From positions 100,734 to 164,733 of the forward strand of contig JAYFQE010000023.1 in assembly GCA_034927345.1 (NCBI GenBank): a stretch of DNA of 64,000 bases. Reading direction: 5' to 3'. The notes beneath the pieces were generated by a model. It did no database searches. It was not told where the DNA came from and was given only the letters and a program-made list of their open reading frames with translations. The DNA comes from JAYFQE01 sp034927345. Lineage in GTDB: Bacteria; Bacillota; Clostridia; Saccharofermentanales; UBA5734. Both the position numbers and the translations under genes were made by a program. Positions 1-8,024 of this stretch are shown here, one piece after another (positions within the stretch are counted from its first letter, which is position 1; every line of letters starts with the position of its first letter).

Positions 1-518
1 CCGGCATGGGCCGCACCGGCCGTTTCTTTGCCAGCGAGCATTATGGGATTCAGCCGGATATTCTGACGATTGCCAAAGGATTGGCCGGCGGTGTTCCGAT
101 CGGCGCGGTTATTGCCAATGGCGATACGTCAACCGGTTTTCATCCGGGCGATCACGGCAGTACTTTCGGCGGCAATCCTCTTGCCTGCGCCGCAGCCATG
201 GCCGTGCTCGATGAATACGAAGCGTCCGGGCTGGTCGCCGCCGCCGAAAAGCGGGGCGATCAACTGCGGCAGGCCTTGCTCGACCTGGCAGCAGATCAGC
301 CTTTGCTAGACGAAATCCGCGGCCGCGGCCTGATGATCGGCATTCAATTATCTAAACCGCTGGCTTTACCTTTAAAGGCGGCGCTTTTCGCTCAAGGCTG
401 TCTGGTCGGATCCGTCGGAGACTCGGTCATCCGCCTGCTACCGCCGCTGATTTTGCCAGAAGATACCATACCATTCTTTATTGAACTCTTGAAAAAGGCA
501 CTGAAGGAGGTTGAGTGA
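1..518 (+). CDS. argD: Acetylornithine aminotransferase, C-terminal part (cut by window edge)
   Basis: Class III PLP-dependent aminotransferase that converts N-acetylglutamate semialdehyde to N-acetylornithine in arginine synthesis. Only about the last 171 residues are in the window; the reading frame is open to the left edge and its first full codon is at 3. The pyridoxal-phosphate lysine lies in TIAKGLAGGVPIGAV, followed by the family's GDHGSTFGGNPLACAAA stretch and the C-terminal GLMIGIQL and VIRLLPPL motifs. Its TGA overlaps the argF ATG by one base and an AAGGAGG ribosome site for argF lies inside its last codons, so the two are translated together. ArgD rather than another class III aminotransferase is supported mainly by the argF neighbour. 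Confidence 0.93.
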   Translation, partial: GMGRTGRFFASEHYGIQPDILTIAKGLAGGVPIGAVIANGDTSTGFHPGDHGSTFGGNPLACAAAMAVLDEYEASGLVAAAEKRGDQLRQALLDLAADQPLLDEIRGRGLMIGIQLSKPLALPLKAALFAQGCLVGSVGDSVIRLLPPLILPEDTIPFFIELLKKALKEVE

Positions 519-1444
519 TGAAGCATTTTATTGACATTAAGGATATCTCCGCCGAAGAATGGGAGGATCTGCTCGATCTGGCCGATACCTTGAAAGCCGA
601 GCAAAAAGCCGGTATCGCCCATCCCTTGCTGGCTGGCAAAACGCTTGGCATGATCTTTGCCAAGTCATCAACCAGGACCCGCGTTTCTTTCGAAGTCGGC
701 ATGTATCAATTAGGCGGACAAGCCCTATTTCTGAGCACTCAGGATATCCAGCTCGGCCGCGGCGAAACGATATCCGATACCGCAAAAGTCATGTCCCGTT
801 TTCTCGACGGCATCATGATCCGGACTTTTGCCCATCAGGATGTTCTCGATCTGGCTCAGTACGGCAGTATCCCGATTATCAACGGTCTGACCGACCTGAT
901 GCATCCATGCCAGGCGCTGGCCGACCTGATGACAATCCGTGAACACCAGGGATGCCTGAAAGGCAAGAAGCTGGCTTATGTCGGCGATGGCAACAATGTC
1001 GCCAATTCCCTGCTGCAAGCCTGCAGCAAGTCGGGCATGCATATAGCGGTTGCCTCGCCCGCCGGTTACACCTGCGATGCCGCCTGTATCGCCGATGCGC
1101 GCGCCGAAGCCGCCCGGCAGGGCACTGAAGTTCTTCTGACCGATGATCCGAGCGCTGCCGTTGCCGGCGCCGATGCGATTTACACCGATACCTGGGTCAG
1201 CATGGGGCAGGAAGCTGAAAAGGCCAGGCGCCTGCCTGTTTTCAAGCCATATCAGGTCAATGACGCGCTGATGGCGCTGGCCAAGCCCGGCGCTGTTTTC
1301 CTGCACTGCCTGCCGGCTTATCGTGGGCTCGAAGTTACCGAATCGGTTATTGACGGCCCGGCGTCGGTTGTTTTTGATGAAGCTGAGAACCGGCTGCATG
1401 CGCAGAAAGCCGTTTTGGTTCGCTTGCTTGCTACCAATCGATGA
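518..1444 (+). CDS. argF: Ornithine carbamoyltransferase
   Basis: Transfers the carbamoyl group from carbamoyl phosphate to ornithine to give citrulline (arginine synthesis, cytoplasm, normally a trimer). The 308-residue product has the carbamoyl-phosphate loop SSTRTR (residues 50-55), the HPCQALADL motif and the ornithine-binding HCLP motif near the C terminus, and full family length. ATG at 518 is chosen over an in-frame GTG at 515 because AAGGAGG ends 7 bases before it. It follows argD with a one-base overlap and overlaps the next gene by four bases. A catabolic role (arginine deiminase pathway) is less likely because argD is the partner. Confidence 0.96.
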   Translation: MKHFIDIKDISAEEWEDLLDLADTLKAEQKAGIAHPLLAGKTLGMIFAKSSTRTRVSFEVGMYQLGGQALFLSTQDIQLGRGETISDTAKVMSRFLDGIMIRTFAHQDVLDLAQYGSIPIINGLTDLMHPCQALADLMTIREHQGCLKGKKLAYVGDGNNVANSLLQACSKSGMHIAVASPAGYTCDAACIADARAEAARQGTEVLLTDDPSAAVAGADAIYTDTWVSMGQEAEKARRLPVFKPYQVNDALMALAKPGAVFLHCLPAYRGLEVTESVIDGPASVVFDEAENRLHAQKAVLVRLLATNR

Positions 1445-1968
1445 TGAAGAATAATAGTAATCTGGTTATCCGCCAGGCAGAAGCCGGAGACGGTCCTGAG
1501 CTTTTGACATTGATTCAAAAAGCTATGGCTCTTTATGCCCGCCAATCCGGCATTGAAACACAACTTGACGCCCAACAGGAAACATTGGCCGATCTGGAAG
1601 CCCATATCGCTGACGACTTTATTCTGGTGGCTATTTACCATGGTTATCTTGCCGGAACGGTCAGGCTGGTCCGGCAGGACCAGGAAAACGCTTACTTCTG
1701 CCGGTTCGCCGTTCTGCCTGCGCTACATCGTTCCGGCGTCGGCCGGCGCTTATATCAGGCAGCCGAACAATGGCTGACCGAACATGATTTTCATTCAGTC
1801 TATCTGCATACGGCAATCAGCAATAAACCGCTGGTCGCATTTTATGAAGCGCGCGGATTCCGCCTGGTTGACGAACAAAACGACCGCGGTTACCCGCGCG
1901 GCACCTTCCGCAAAGAACTGCCGGCCGGTTCAGTTCACGGGCAGGCTCGGGAAGCTGTCTCTGAATGA
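1441..1968 (+). CDS. GNAT family N-acetyltransferase in the arg operon
   Basis: GCN5-related acetyltransferase of 175 residues. The acetyl-CoA-binding signature is visible as RFAVLPALHRSGVGRRLY (motif A, Q/RxxGxG/A) around residues 84-102, followed by the LHTAISNKPLVAFYEARGF segment typical of motif B. It starts inside the argF stop region (ATGATGA overlap) with no clear ribosome site of its own, suggesting translational coupling to argF. The substrate cannot be read from sequence. Position after argD-argF allows an arginine-pathway role such as N-acetylglutamate formation, but this is inference only. Its 3' end overlaps the convergent zinc-ribbon gene by 39 bases. Confidence 0.85.
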   Translation: MMKNNSNLVIRQAEAGDGPELLTLIQKAMALYARQSGIETQLDAQQETLADLEAHIADDFILVAIYHGYLAGTVRLVRQDQENAYFCRFAVLPALHRSGVGRRLYQAAEQWLTEHDFHSVYLHTAISNKPLVAFYEARGFRLVDEQNDRGYPRGTFRKELPAGSVHGQAREAVSE

Positions 1969-2535
1969 ACCAAAATTGCTGTAAGTTGCAAATTCTGAAG
2001 CCCAGAAAACAGAACAAATGATAATCACTACAAAAAAGACCAGTTGAAGAACAATGAAAACCAGACCGATAATGTTGAGAATGCGGGCGGTCTTCAACTT
2101 TTTTGCCGCCTCGGCAGCTGTCGCTTCATTACCGGCCAGTATGGCAAAGACAAGACCGATAATGCCCAGGATCATGCTGATACCCAGACCGCAGCACAGC
2201 ATATTGATGATCGACATAACGATCATGCTGGTTGATGAAGGGCGCGGCTGATCCGAAGCCGCCGTACCGGCTGTGTTATTAAGAACATGGCTTGGCCAAT
2301 GTCCGTCGCGCGATGGATTATAGTCTGAACGCGTATAAGCCGCACGGTCCTGTTGAGGACCGCCGGGCGCCGCAGTATTTTGCGCCGGGCCGCTGCCTGT
2401 TGCCGAATCGGCTGCCGGCCGATCCTGCGCCGGTTGTTCTTGCTGCTTATCGGATGCAGCCAGGTACGCCTGACCGCAGGAAGGGCAATAAGTAAAATCC
2501 TGATCCGACGTATAGGAACAATTTGGGCAACGCAT
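1930..2535 (-). CDS. Zinc-ribbon membrane protein (DUF4190-like)
   Basis: A 201-residue protein starting with a zinc ribbon (MRCPNCSY ... YCPSCGQ, two CxxC pairs in residues 3-20), then a low-complexity Pro/Ala/Gln-rich linker (about 25-95), then two strongly hydrophobic segments (about 105-135 and 148-175) resembling the DUF4190 membrane unit. The N terminus is presumably cytoplasmic with the ribbon as a metal-binding knuckle. A clear AAGGAGG lies 8 bases before the ATG. Function is unknown. A second, unrelated zinc-ribbon membrane protein lies at 32167-32907. The last 39 bases overlap the convergent acetyltransferase gene, so there is no room for a terminator between them. Confidence 0.8.
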   Translation of the reverse strand: MRCPNCSYTSDQDFTYCPSCGQAYLAASDKQQEQPAQDRPAADSATGSGPAQNTAAPGGPQQDRAAYTRSDYNPSRDGHWPSHVLNNTAGTAASDQPRPSSTSMIVMSIINMLCCGLGISMILGIIGLVFAILAGNEATAAEAAKKLKTARILNIIGLVFIVLQLVFFVVIIICSVFWASEFATYSNFGSFRDSFPSLPVN

Positions 2536-2581
2536 GAATAAGCCTCCTTGAAAAATCGAATAATTCTGCCATCAGTTTAGG

Positions 2582-2806
2582 CTAAACGACAATCAGCGTC
2601 AACAGATGTTTCCGGCAGTTCGAGCGGTATCGCGGATTTTCGAAAATTACAGTGTCCAGTTCAACTAGTTTTTGCTCGGCAACCTGACAGATGAATTGAT
2701 TGCTCACTTCTTTGGGCTTTTCCAGACCACCGGTCAATCCTTCGCACAGGTCGACGCTCAGCACGTCCTTGATGAACTTCTCTGCGATTTGTTGTATACT
2801 CTCCAT
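2582..2806 (-). CDS. Small hypothetical protein, 74 residues
   Basis: I do not recognise this protein. The reading frame runs further upstream, but the ATG at 2806 (MESIQQIAEKF) is preceded by AAAGGA at a suitable distance, so it is the likely start. It is a soluble, mixed-charge protein with a predicted N-terminal amphipathic helix (residues 1-20) and two cysteines, ending in a basic segment PRYRSNCRKHLL. It has no signal peptide or membrane segment. It stands alone, upstream of the zinc-ribbon gene on the same strand and 46 bases from it. It could be a degraded or lineage-specific gene; codon use is less G+C rich than its neighbours. Confidence 0.5.
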   Translation of the reverse strand: MESIQQIAEKFIKDVLSVDLCEGLTGGLEKPKEVSNQFICQVAEQKLVELDTVIFENPRYRSNCRKHLLTLIVV

Positions 2807-3075
2807 GTTGAAATCCTTTACTGCGGTTTTTTTGTTGGTTTTGGTCGACAAACATTTTACCACACGAGGATTTCTTCTTTTATTTGATCTCCGAGAACAA
2901 TGTTACACTAACTTCCGGCAGCCTTTCCTGATACTCGGCCCTGCGGCCTGACGGCCTTAAACTCGCATCAGAAAGGCTATTGGACACCTATAACTAGACT
3001 TTTAGGTTATCGGCAAGCATAAGAACTCGCAAATAGGACTCATAGCCCCGCTCTCAACTGCCCTCACAGTATCGC

Positions 3076-3118
3076 CTGGACGATGAGCCAATCCGACGAG
3101 GCTTGATCCATCGTCCAG
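3076..3118. repeat. Inverted repeat in an otherwise empty 316-base stretch
   Basis: The interval 2807-3122 holds no convincing gene. It contains a 10-bp perfect stem (CTGGACGATG at 3076-3085 with CATCGTCCAG at 3109-3118) with a 4-bp inner stem AGCC/GGCT, directly after the stop codon of the DUF2752 gene on the minus strand. There is no U-run after it, so it is not a classical intrinsic terminator, though it could stabilise the 3' end. A weaker repeat lies at 2990-3010. Confidence 0.5.
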
Positions 3119-3122
3119 ACCT

Positions 3123-3563
3123 TTACGGGGCCAGCCAGTTCCAGGGGTACCAGGGCAAATTGCGCAGAATGAAAAAAAGAATCGCACTGACCAGCAAAGC
3201 CCATAATAACGGCCGGGTATCTTTTATCGGCGGTATGATCCGCCGGCCGGCCAACGCTCGCAGCCATTCTCCCAGCAGGGCATATGCCGGCCAGGGCAGC
3301 CAGATCATCATGAACAGATTATAGGAAAGCGCCGCTGCCAGATCTCCATGCAGCAAAGCGGCTAATGCGCGCGTCGCTCCGCAGCCGATACAATAGAGTC
3401 CGGTCAGTCCATGAAAAAAACAAGGCAGCAAGCCGGGTCCATGGATCGGATCCGACCAGAGCAGAACCAGAATCCCGACAGCGGCCAATGCAGGCGCCCC
3501 CAGGATAATGGCCAAACGTCCCTGCAGTTTTTTCACTGAAGCACTGATCATTCGGGTTGGCAT
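3123..3563 (-). CDS. DUF2752 membrane protein, co-transcribed with ribU
   Basis: A 146-residue integral membrane protein of the DUF2752 family. The family hallmark is visible as YCIGCGATRALAALLHGDLAAAL (residues about 56-78; cysteine pair followed by TRA and a short amphipathic helix), flanked by hydrophobic segments at about 18-36, 86-105 and 118-137. Biochemical function of DUF2752 is not established to my knowledge. It starts 24 bases after the ribU stop with a weak ribosome site, so it should be under the same FMN riboswitch. ATG at 3563 was kept; an ATG at 3551 with an AGGA upstream is an alternative. Confidence 0.8.
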   Translation of the reverse strand: MPTRMISASVKKLQGRLAIILGAPALAAVGILVLLWSDPIHGPGLLPCFFHGLTGLYCIGCGATRALAALLHGDLAAALSYNLFMMIWLPWPAYALLGEWLRALAGRRIIPPIKDTRPLLWALLVSAILFFILRNLPWYPWNWLAP

Positions 3564-3587
3564 CCTATCTGCCGGCTGCCGGCAATT

Positions 3588-4172
3588 TCAGCGGATTGTC
3601 TCATGAGCGATGCCGTCGGTTTTCTTTTCGCCTTTGATAAACCTGGAAACAGCCTTATACAAGACAAAAGTCATTCCTGCATTAATGCCGGCCTTGATCA
3701 GGTTAAACGGTATGATAATGGGTAAAATCATTCCTTTGACTACCGACACCGGCATATTCAGAAAAAGCGGGGTGATGACCAGATTGGCGGCTGCCATGAC
3801 GGCTGCCATAGCCAGAACGCCGCAAATTAAACCGACAGCCGCAGATATGCGGGTCTTTTTATGTTTATAAATATTCCCTGCCACCAGAACAAACGTACCT
3901 GTTGCAGCGACGTGCATGATGACGCCGTAGAAACCGCTGACTGCGCTGACTGTAAGTCCCTGGATAACGGCGGCGATGACCGTGATCAGAAGGCCGGCAA
4001 GCGGACCGAAAGCGAAGGTGCCGATCAAGATAGGGATATCTGCCGGATCGTATTCAAGGTAAGACGCGGCCGGAAAGATCGGGAAATGGATCAGCCAGAC
4101 CAAGACAATTGACAGAGCGGCCAACATGGCCAGCGTCGTCAGTTCGCGGATTTTCATACGTTGTGCTTTCAT
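3588..4172 (-). CDS. ribU: ECF transporter S component for riboflavin, RibU
   Basis: Membrane-embedded substrate-binding subunit of an energy-coupling-factor importer; RibU captures riboflavin and needs the shared EcfA/A'/T module, which is not in this window. The 194-residue product has about six hydrophobic segments, the N-terminal ELTTLAMLAALSIVL helix used to dock EcfT, and the family's YDPADIPILIGTFAFGPLAGL and GFYGVIMH stretches that line the flavin site. The start at 4172 follows GGAGG at 8 bases; a longer frame to 4265 would run through the terminator and is rejected. Preceded by a clear FMN riboswitch, which is the strongest evidence for flavin rather than another vitamin. Confidence 0.95.
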   Translation of the reverse strand: MKAQRMKIRELTTLAMLAALSIVLVWLIHFPIFPAASYLEYDPADIPILIGTFAFGPLAGLLITVIAAVIQGLTVSAVSGFYGVIMHVAATGTFVLVAGNIYKHKKTRISAAVGLICGVLAMAAVMAAANLVITPLFLNMPVSVVKGMILPIIIPFNLIKAGINAGMTFVLYKAVSRFIKGEKKTDGIAHETIR

Positions 4173-4220
4173 CTTGCACCTCCAAATAATTAATTTTACC
4201 GGTTTGCCGGGTTGCCGGCC

Positions 4221-4256
4221 GGTAAAATAAAAACGCCCCTGCATGAAACAGGGGCG
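4221..4256 (-). terminator. Riboswitch-controlled intrinsic terminator before ribU
   Basis: On the minus strand an 8-bp stem (CGCCCCTG/CAGGGGCG, 4234-4241 with 4249-4256, 7-base loop) is followed by TTTTTATTTT (4233-4224). It lies between the FMN aptamer and the ribU start, the position expected of a transcription-attenuation expression platform that stops ribU-DUF2752 transcription when FMN is bound. Confidence 0.92.
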
Positions 4257-4283
4257 CGACGGCAATCAACAATGATCAGCGTT

Positions 4284-4424
4284 TTCCTTCCATCCAGACT
4301 TTACTGTCGGCTCAGGTTTCTCACCTGATCAGCTCCGGCTGCTAAAGCCGAAGGTCGCGGGCTCGTCCTTCCTGTATGGAAGGCATCACCGCCGGTAGGG
4401 AATTTCACCCTGCCCCGGAAACAT
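4284..4424 (-). promoter_or_regulatory. FMN riboswitch (RFN element)
   Basis: Reading the minus strand, the conserved RFN blocks appear in order: GGGGCAGGGTGAAATTCCC, then ACCGGCGGTGATGCC, then GAGCCCGCGACC, a variable AGCCGGAGCT arm, and the closing CCGACAGTAAAGTCTGGATGG block followed by AAGGA. The P1 closing arms flank it. RFN binds FMN and in Bacillota with a downstream terminator turns transcription off. It controls ribU and probably the DUF2752 gene. Confidence 0.97.
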
Positions 4425-4439
4425 GCAATTATCAACAAC

Positions 4440-4467
4440 AGTATAGCATGATCGAACAGCATTACAA
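4440..4467 (-). promoter_or_regulatory. Probable sigma-A promoter for the ribU riboswitch transcript
   Basis: Minus-strand TTGTAA (4467-4462), a 16-bp spacer, then TATACT (4445-4440), about 17 bases before the aptamer begins. Four of six and five of six bases match the -35 and -10 consensus. Confidence 0.6.
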
Positions 4468-4556
4468 GCAGTAAAATGGGCAGCGTCCTGGACCGCTTCG
4501 GCAGCGCTTTGCAGTGTCCATAACAGTGTCCGCGCTCTAATAATCCATAAACCAGA

Positions 4557-5759
4557 TTAATGAACCCGCTCCTTGCCCAGTAAATAGCTCTGCACGGCGT
4601 TTATGGTATCGCCGGCCAGATAGGCGCGCGGCACACGGCGGCCGATCAAACAGGTTACTTCATAGCTGATGGTCTCCAGCCAGCCGGCCATTTCATCGAC
4701 CGGGATGCAGCCTGCGGCTTCATCGGTTGATTGTTCGCCAAAGAGCACCACTTCATCACCGACCTGGACCGGGCTGCCTTTAAGCTGAGTCAAGTCTATC
4801 ATGCAGGTGTCCATGCAAATACGGCCGACTACCGGGGCGCGCTGCCCGTGAACCAGAACCGAGGCCTGATTCGATAAACGCCTGGAATAGCCGTCGGCGT
4901 AACCGATCGGTATTGTGGCGATTTGACTGTCGCGATTGGTTGTGAACAAACGGCCATAACTGACCGAGCTGCCGGCCGGCAGCTGCTTGTTGAGAACGAT
5001 GCAGGTTTTCAGGGTCATGGCTGGTTTTAAATCAGTCCAGGCGTCGGGGCAGCCGGCCGGCACCATGCCGTACAAGATCAAGCCGGGACGAACCATGTCC
5101 AGATGCATGTTGGGGAAACGCATGGTCGCGGCGCTGTTGCAGACATGCTTGATGGGTATGGCCAGGCCGATGCGATTCAATTCATCACTGATACTCATAA
5201 ATTGTTCGAACTGTTTCCAGGTATAGCTGGTATCGGCTTCATCCGCCGTGGCAAAATGGGTATACATGCCCTCGATGATCACGTGCGGCAGAGAACGGAT
5301 CCAGGTAATTTCTTTAATCGCCTGATAACCTGCTAAAAAACCGACACGGCCCATGCCGGTGTCAACCTTGATATGGATCCGGGCATCGCAGGCCATGTCA
5401 ACGGCGGCAGCTGATAACGCCTGAGCCAGATCACGGCTGTAAACAGTTTGTGTAATCCGGTTGGCCAGGATTTCACGGGCCCGGCTGGGATCGGTATAGC
5501 CGAGTACCAGGATTGGCGCCGCAATGCCGCTTCGCCGCAGTTCTATTGCCTCATCCAACATGGATACTGCCAGACGGCTTGCTCCGTTGGCCAGCAATAC
5601 CGGAGCCACCTGATCGACCCCATGGCCATAAGCGTCGGCTTTAACAACGCCCATTATCTCACAGCTGCGATGGACGGAGCGGCGGATTCGCCGGACATTG
5701 GCAGCGATGTGATCGAGATTGACCTCGGCCCAGGATCGATTTAAAAGATTGTGATTCAT
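4557..5759 (-). CDS. alr: Alanine racemase
   Basis: PLP enzyme interconverting L- and D-alanine for peptidoglycan. The 400-residue product has the PLP lysine K40 in VVKADAYGHG, the opposite-face catalytic tyrosine in VSYGRLF, the IPIGYADGYSR loop and the VGRICMDTCMIDLT motif, with the normal N-terminal barrel and C-terminal beta domain. The ATG at 5759 follows GGAGAT at about 7 bases. It lies 29 bases after the NAD(P)HX repair gene on the same strand, an arrangement common in Bacillota, so the two are probably one transcript. Confidence 0.96.
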   Translation of the reverse strand: MNHNLLNRSWAEVNLDHIAANVRRIRRSVHRSCEIMGVVKADAYGHGVDQVAPVLLANGASRLAVSMLDEAIELRRSGIAAPILVLGYTDPSRAREILANRITQTVYSRDLAQALSAAAVDMACDARIHIKVDTGMGRVGFLAGYQAIKEITWIRSLPHVIIEGMYTHFATADEADTSYTWKQFEQFMSISDELNRIGLAIPIKHVCNSAATMRFPNMHLDMVRPGLILYGMVPAGCPDAWTDLKPAMTLKTCIVLNKQLPAGSSVSYGRLFTTNRDSQIATIPIGYADGYSRRLSNQASVLVHGQRAPVVGRICMDTCMIDLTQLKGSPVQVGDEVVLFGEQSTDEAAGCIPVDEMAGWLETISYEVTCLIGRRVPRAYLAGDTINAVQSYLLGKERVH

Positions 5760-5788
5760 TCGGTGAACATCTCCTTTATAACTTGCCG

Positions 5789-7378
5789 TTAAGATAAATT
5801 TTCCACTTCCCAGCCGGTTTGGCTATAGGCGCGGCCCAGCTCGGTTATCACATCACGCGGCAGCATCGCCCGGCGGCCCAGCCTGGCCGCTGCCAGATCG
5901 GCTGCCAGGCCGTGCAGGTAGACGCCGGCCGCGGCGGCTTCGTGCGGCGGCAACCCCTGTGCCAGCAGGCCGGCGATCAAGCCGCACAAGACATCGCCGC
6001 TGCCGCCGCGCGCCAAGCCGTCCTGACCGGTCGGATTGATCCAGCAGCGGCCGGACGGTTCGGCAACTATGGTTGCCGCTCCTTTAAGGACAACGATGCT
6101 GCCGCTGCGCACAGCCAATTCGCAGGCGGCGCGGCGGCGGTCCTGCAAGTCCAGGTCCGGCGCCAGGCGATGGAATTCGCCGGGGTGGGGCGTTAAAACA
6201 GCCGGCGGTAAATGCCGGATCCGGCCGCGGTCCAAAAGCAGCCGGCAAGCAGTGTCCGGATTGATGGACATCTGATTCAGGGCATCGGCATCAATAACCA
6301 GCTGCGGCGCCGTTTCAATCAGATCGGCCAGTAAAGATTCCAGCCAGGCCGGGCGGTTGATGCCGGGTCCGATGGCCACAGCCTGAACCTGGGCCGACAG
6401 CCGGTGGATTTGCGTCATACTTTCTGTTTCATCGTCCGGATCGATCAGACTGACCAGCGCTTCCGGCCGGGAAGCCAGAACTGCCGGAGCGATCGCCAGG
6501 GGAACCGCCAGATGCAGCAATCCCACGCCTGACCTGGCGGCCGCTTCGGCGGCAAGAACCAGGGCGCCCGGCATTCCCGGAGCGCCGCCGATCACCAGGG
6601 CTTTGCCGAAAAGGCCTTTATGGCTGTCGGCCGGCCGTTTGGGACACCAGGTGCGTATCTCGTCAGGACATAATAAATAGGCCGGCGGTTGACCGCAGCC
6701 GGCTAAAGCCTGAGCCAGCAGATCATCGCCAATACCGATCGGATCAACAATCAGGCGTCCGGCAAGAAAGCGGCCCGGTGTCGTACAGAGGCCGATTTTA
6801 GGACGAACAAAGGTTACGGTGCAGTCAGCCTGCAAACAGGACGGGTCGGCGGTTCCCTTCCCCGCATCAAGTCCGGACGGCACATCGATCGCAATAACCC
6901 GGACGCCCCGCCGGCGGGCATCGGCAATCAAGCTGCTTAACCGGACAAATTCTTCCGGCAGTTTGCGGCCGCCCTGATAGCCGGAGCCAAAGAGGCCGTC
7001 CAGAATCAAGCCGTTCGGATCAAGGGCGAAATCCGTTTCGGTTGCCGGACCCAGGCAGCAGCCTAAACCAATCAAAGCCTGTCGATTGGCTGCCGCTTCA
7101 GCCGGCAGCGCCGCGTCAGGATAGAGTTCGCGGCAAACGACCGGCCAGCCGCCGGCCAGCAGCATGCGGGCACAGGCAAAAGCATCGCCGCCGTTTTGAC
7201 CTTTCCCCGCTAAAACAAGAACCGGCAGACGCGGGATATTCCGCTCCGCGGCATATTCCCGGCATTGCCGTACGACTGCGGCCGCTGCCGCTTCCATAAG
7301 CAGCAGCAGGGGCAATCCTGTTTTCTCCTGCCAAATCCGGTCAACAGCCTGTTGTTCTTCCGGTGTAATAATCCGCAC
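5789..7378 (-). CDS. nnr: Bifunctional NAD(P)H-hydrate epimerase / ADP-dependent dehydratase
   Basis: Repairs hydrated NAD(P)H (NADHX, NADPHX). The N-terminal half (about 1-215) is the YjeF-N epimerase, with VLVLAGKGQNGGDAFACARML and the DGLFGSGYQG and AIDVPSGLDAG motifs; the C-terminal half (about 230-525) is the ribokinase-fold dehydratase, with VIGGAPGMPGA, TPHPGEF and GGSGDVLCGLIAGLLAQG. At 529 residues it is typical of the fused enzyme. GTG at 7378 is preferred over a TTG at 7393 because the only ribosome site, GGAGG, lies between them 8 bases before the GTG. Followed by alr on the same strand. Confidence 0.95.
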   Translation of the reverse strand: MRIITPEEQQAVDRIWQEKTGLPLLLLMEAAAAAVVRQCREYAAERNIPRLPVLVLAGKGQNGGDAFACARMLLAGGWPVVCRELYPDAALPAEAAANRQALIGLGCCLGPATETDFALDPNGLILDGLFGSGYQGGRKLPEEFVRLSSLIADARRRGVRVIAIDVPSGLDAGKGTADPSCLQADCTVTFVRPKIGLCTTPGRFLAGRLIVDPIGIGDDLLAQALAGCGQPPAYLLCPDEIRTWCPKRPADSHKGLFGKALVIGGAPGMPGALVLAAEAAARSGVGLLHLAVPLAIAPAVLASRPEALVSLIDPDDETESMTQIHRLSAQVQAVAIGPGINRPAWLESLLADLIETAPQLVIDADALNQMSINPDTACRLLLDRGRIRHLPPAVLTPHPGEFHRLAPDLDLQDRRRAACELAVRSGSIVVLKGAATIVAEPSGRCWINPTGQDGLARGGSGDVLCGLIAGLLAQGLPPHEAAAAGVYLHGLAADLAAARLGRRAMLPRDVITELGRAYSQTGWEVENLS

Positions 7379-7530
7379 AACCGATTCCTCCAATCATCGG
7401 AGATCTTTTTGTCTTGAGTATACTCGTGTGCGGGAAATCGTACAACGCCGGCCGGCATTTTATGATTGCCTTCAATATTTTCAGATGTTAAAAAATTCTA
7501 TATTTTTCCTATGATCCGGATCGACTTTAT

Positions 7531-7566
7531 AATGAAAAGAGAGATCATTTTTAGGATGATCTCTCT
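7531..7566 (-). terminator. Intrinsic terminator after trxA
   Basis: An 11-bp perfect stem (AGAGAGATCAT, 7556-7566 paired with 7538-7548, 7-base loop) followed on the minus strand by TTTCATT. It lies 39 bases downstream of the trxA stop. Confidence 0.8.
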
Positions 7567-7604
7567 GCGGTCGTCTATTCAAGCCATCAATGTACTGTAT
7601 CAGA

Positions 7605-7922
7605 TCAAAGCTGTTTGTCCAATGCGGCGGCCAACTCGGCATACGGTCTGGCGCCGACCATTTTTTCAACGACCTGGCCGCTTTTAAGAATATAAATCGT
7701 TGGTATGCTCATGACTTTAAACTGTTCGGCGAGTTCGGATTCTTCATCGACATTGATTTTGCCGATAACCGCTCTGCCTTTGTAATCTTCAGCCAATTTA
7801 TCAATAGTCGGAGCAACCATGCGGCACGGTCCGCACCAGACTGCCCAAAAATCCAGCAACACCGGTTTGTCGCTTTTCATCACCAGTTCGTCAAAATTAT
7901 CGGTTTTGATTGTCAATGCCAT
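7605..7922 (-). CDS. trxA: Thioredoxin
   Basis: Small cytoplasmic dithiol reductase of 105 residues with the WCGPC active site (C30, C33), the conserved DFWAVWCGPC lead-in, D24 in the buried position and the cis-proline in MSIPTIYIL. The start at 7922 follows GGAGGG at 7 bases; the frame extends further upstream to 7973 without a ribosome site. An intrinsic terminator follows. The upstream gene on the same strand is metA, 102 bases away with no recognisable terminator between, so read-through from metA is possible. Confidence 0.96.
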   Translation of the reverse strand: MALTIKTDNFDELVMKSDKPVLLDFWAVWCGPCRMVAPTIDKLAEDYKGRAVIGKINVDEESELAEQFKVMSIPTIYILKSGQVVEKMVGARPYAELAAALDKQL

Positions 7923-8009
7923 GATAAACCCTCCGCATGTCCCGGTAATCAATGCCCGGGCTATAATATTCATATAGGATCAGCATAAAGGCAGCCGTAA
8001 ACCGGCGCG

Positions 8010-8023
8010 GTAACTATAGTTAC
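8010..8023. repeat. 14-bp perfect palindrome between metA and trxA
   Basis: GTAACTATAGTTAC is perfectly self-complementary and sits one base past the metA stop codon. It has no loop or U-run and is not a terminator; it may be a protein-binding site or chance. Confidence 0.4.
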
Positions 8024-8024
8024 G

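Noticed and set aside
725..1399. Minus-strand 224-codon frame opposite argF
   Set aside because: Shadow of a conserved gene, no start signal.
4173..4265. Longer N terminus for ribU starting at 4265
   Set aside because: It would run through the terminator hairpin and has no ribosome site; the start at 4172 has GGAGG.
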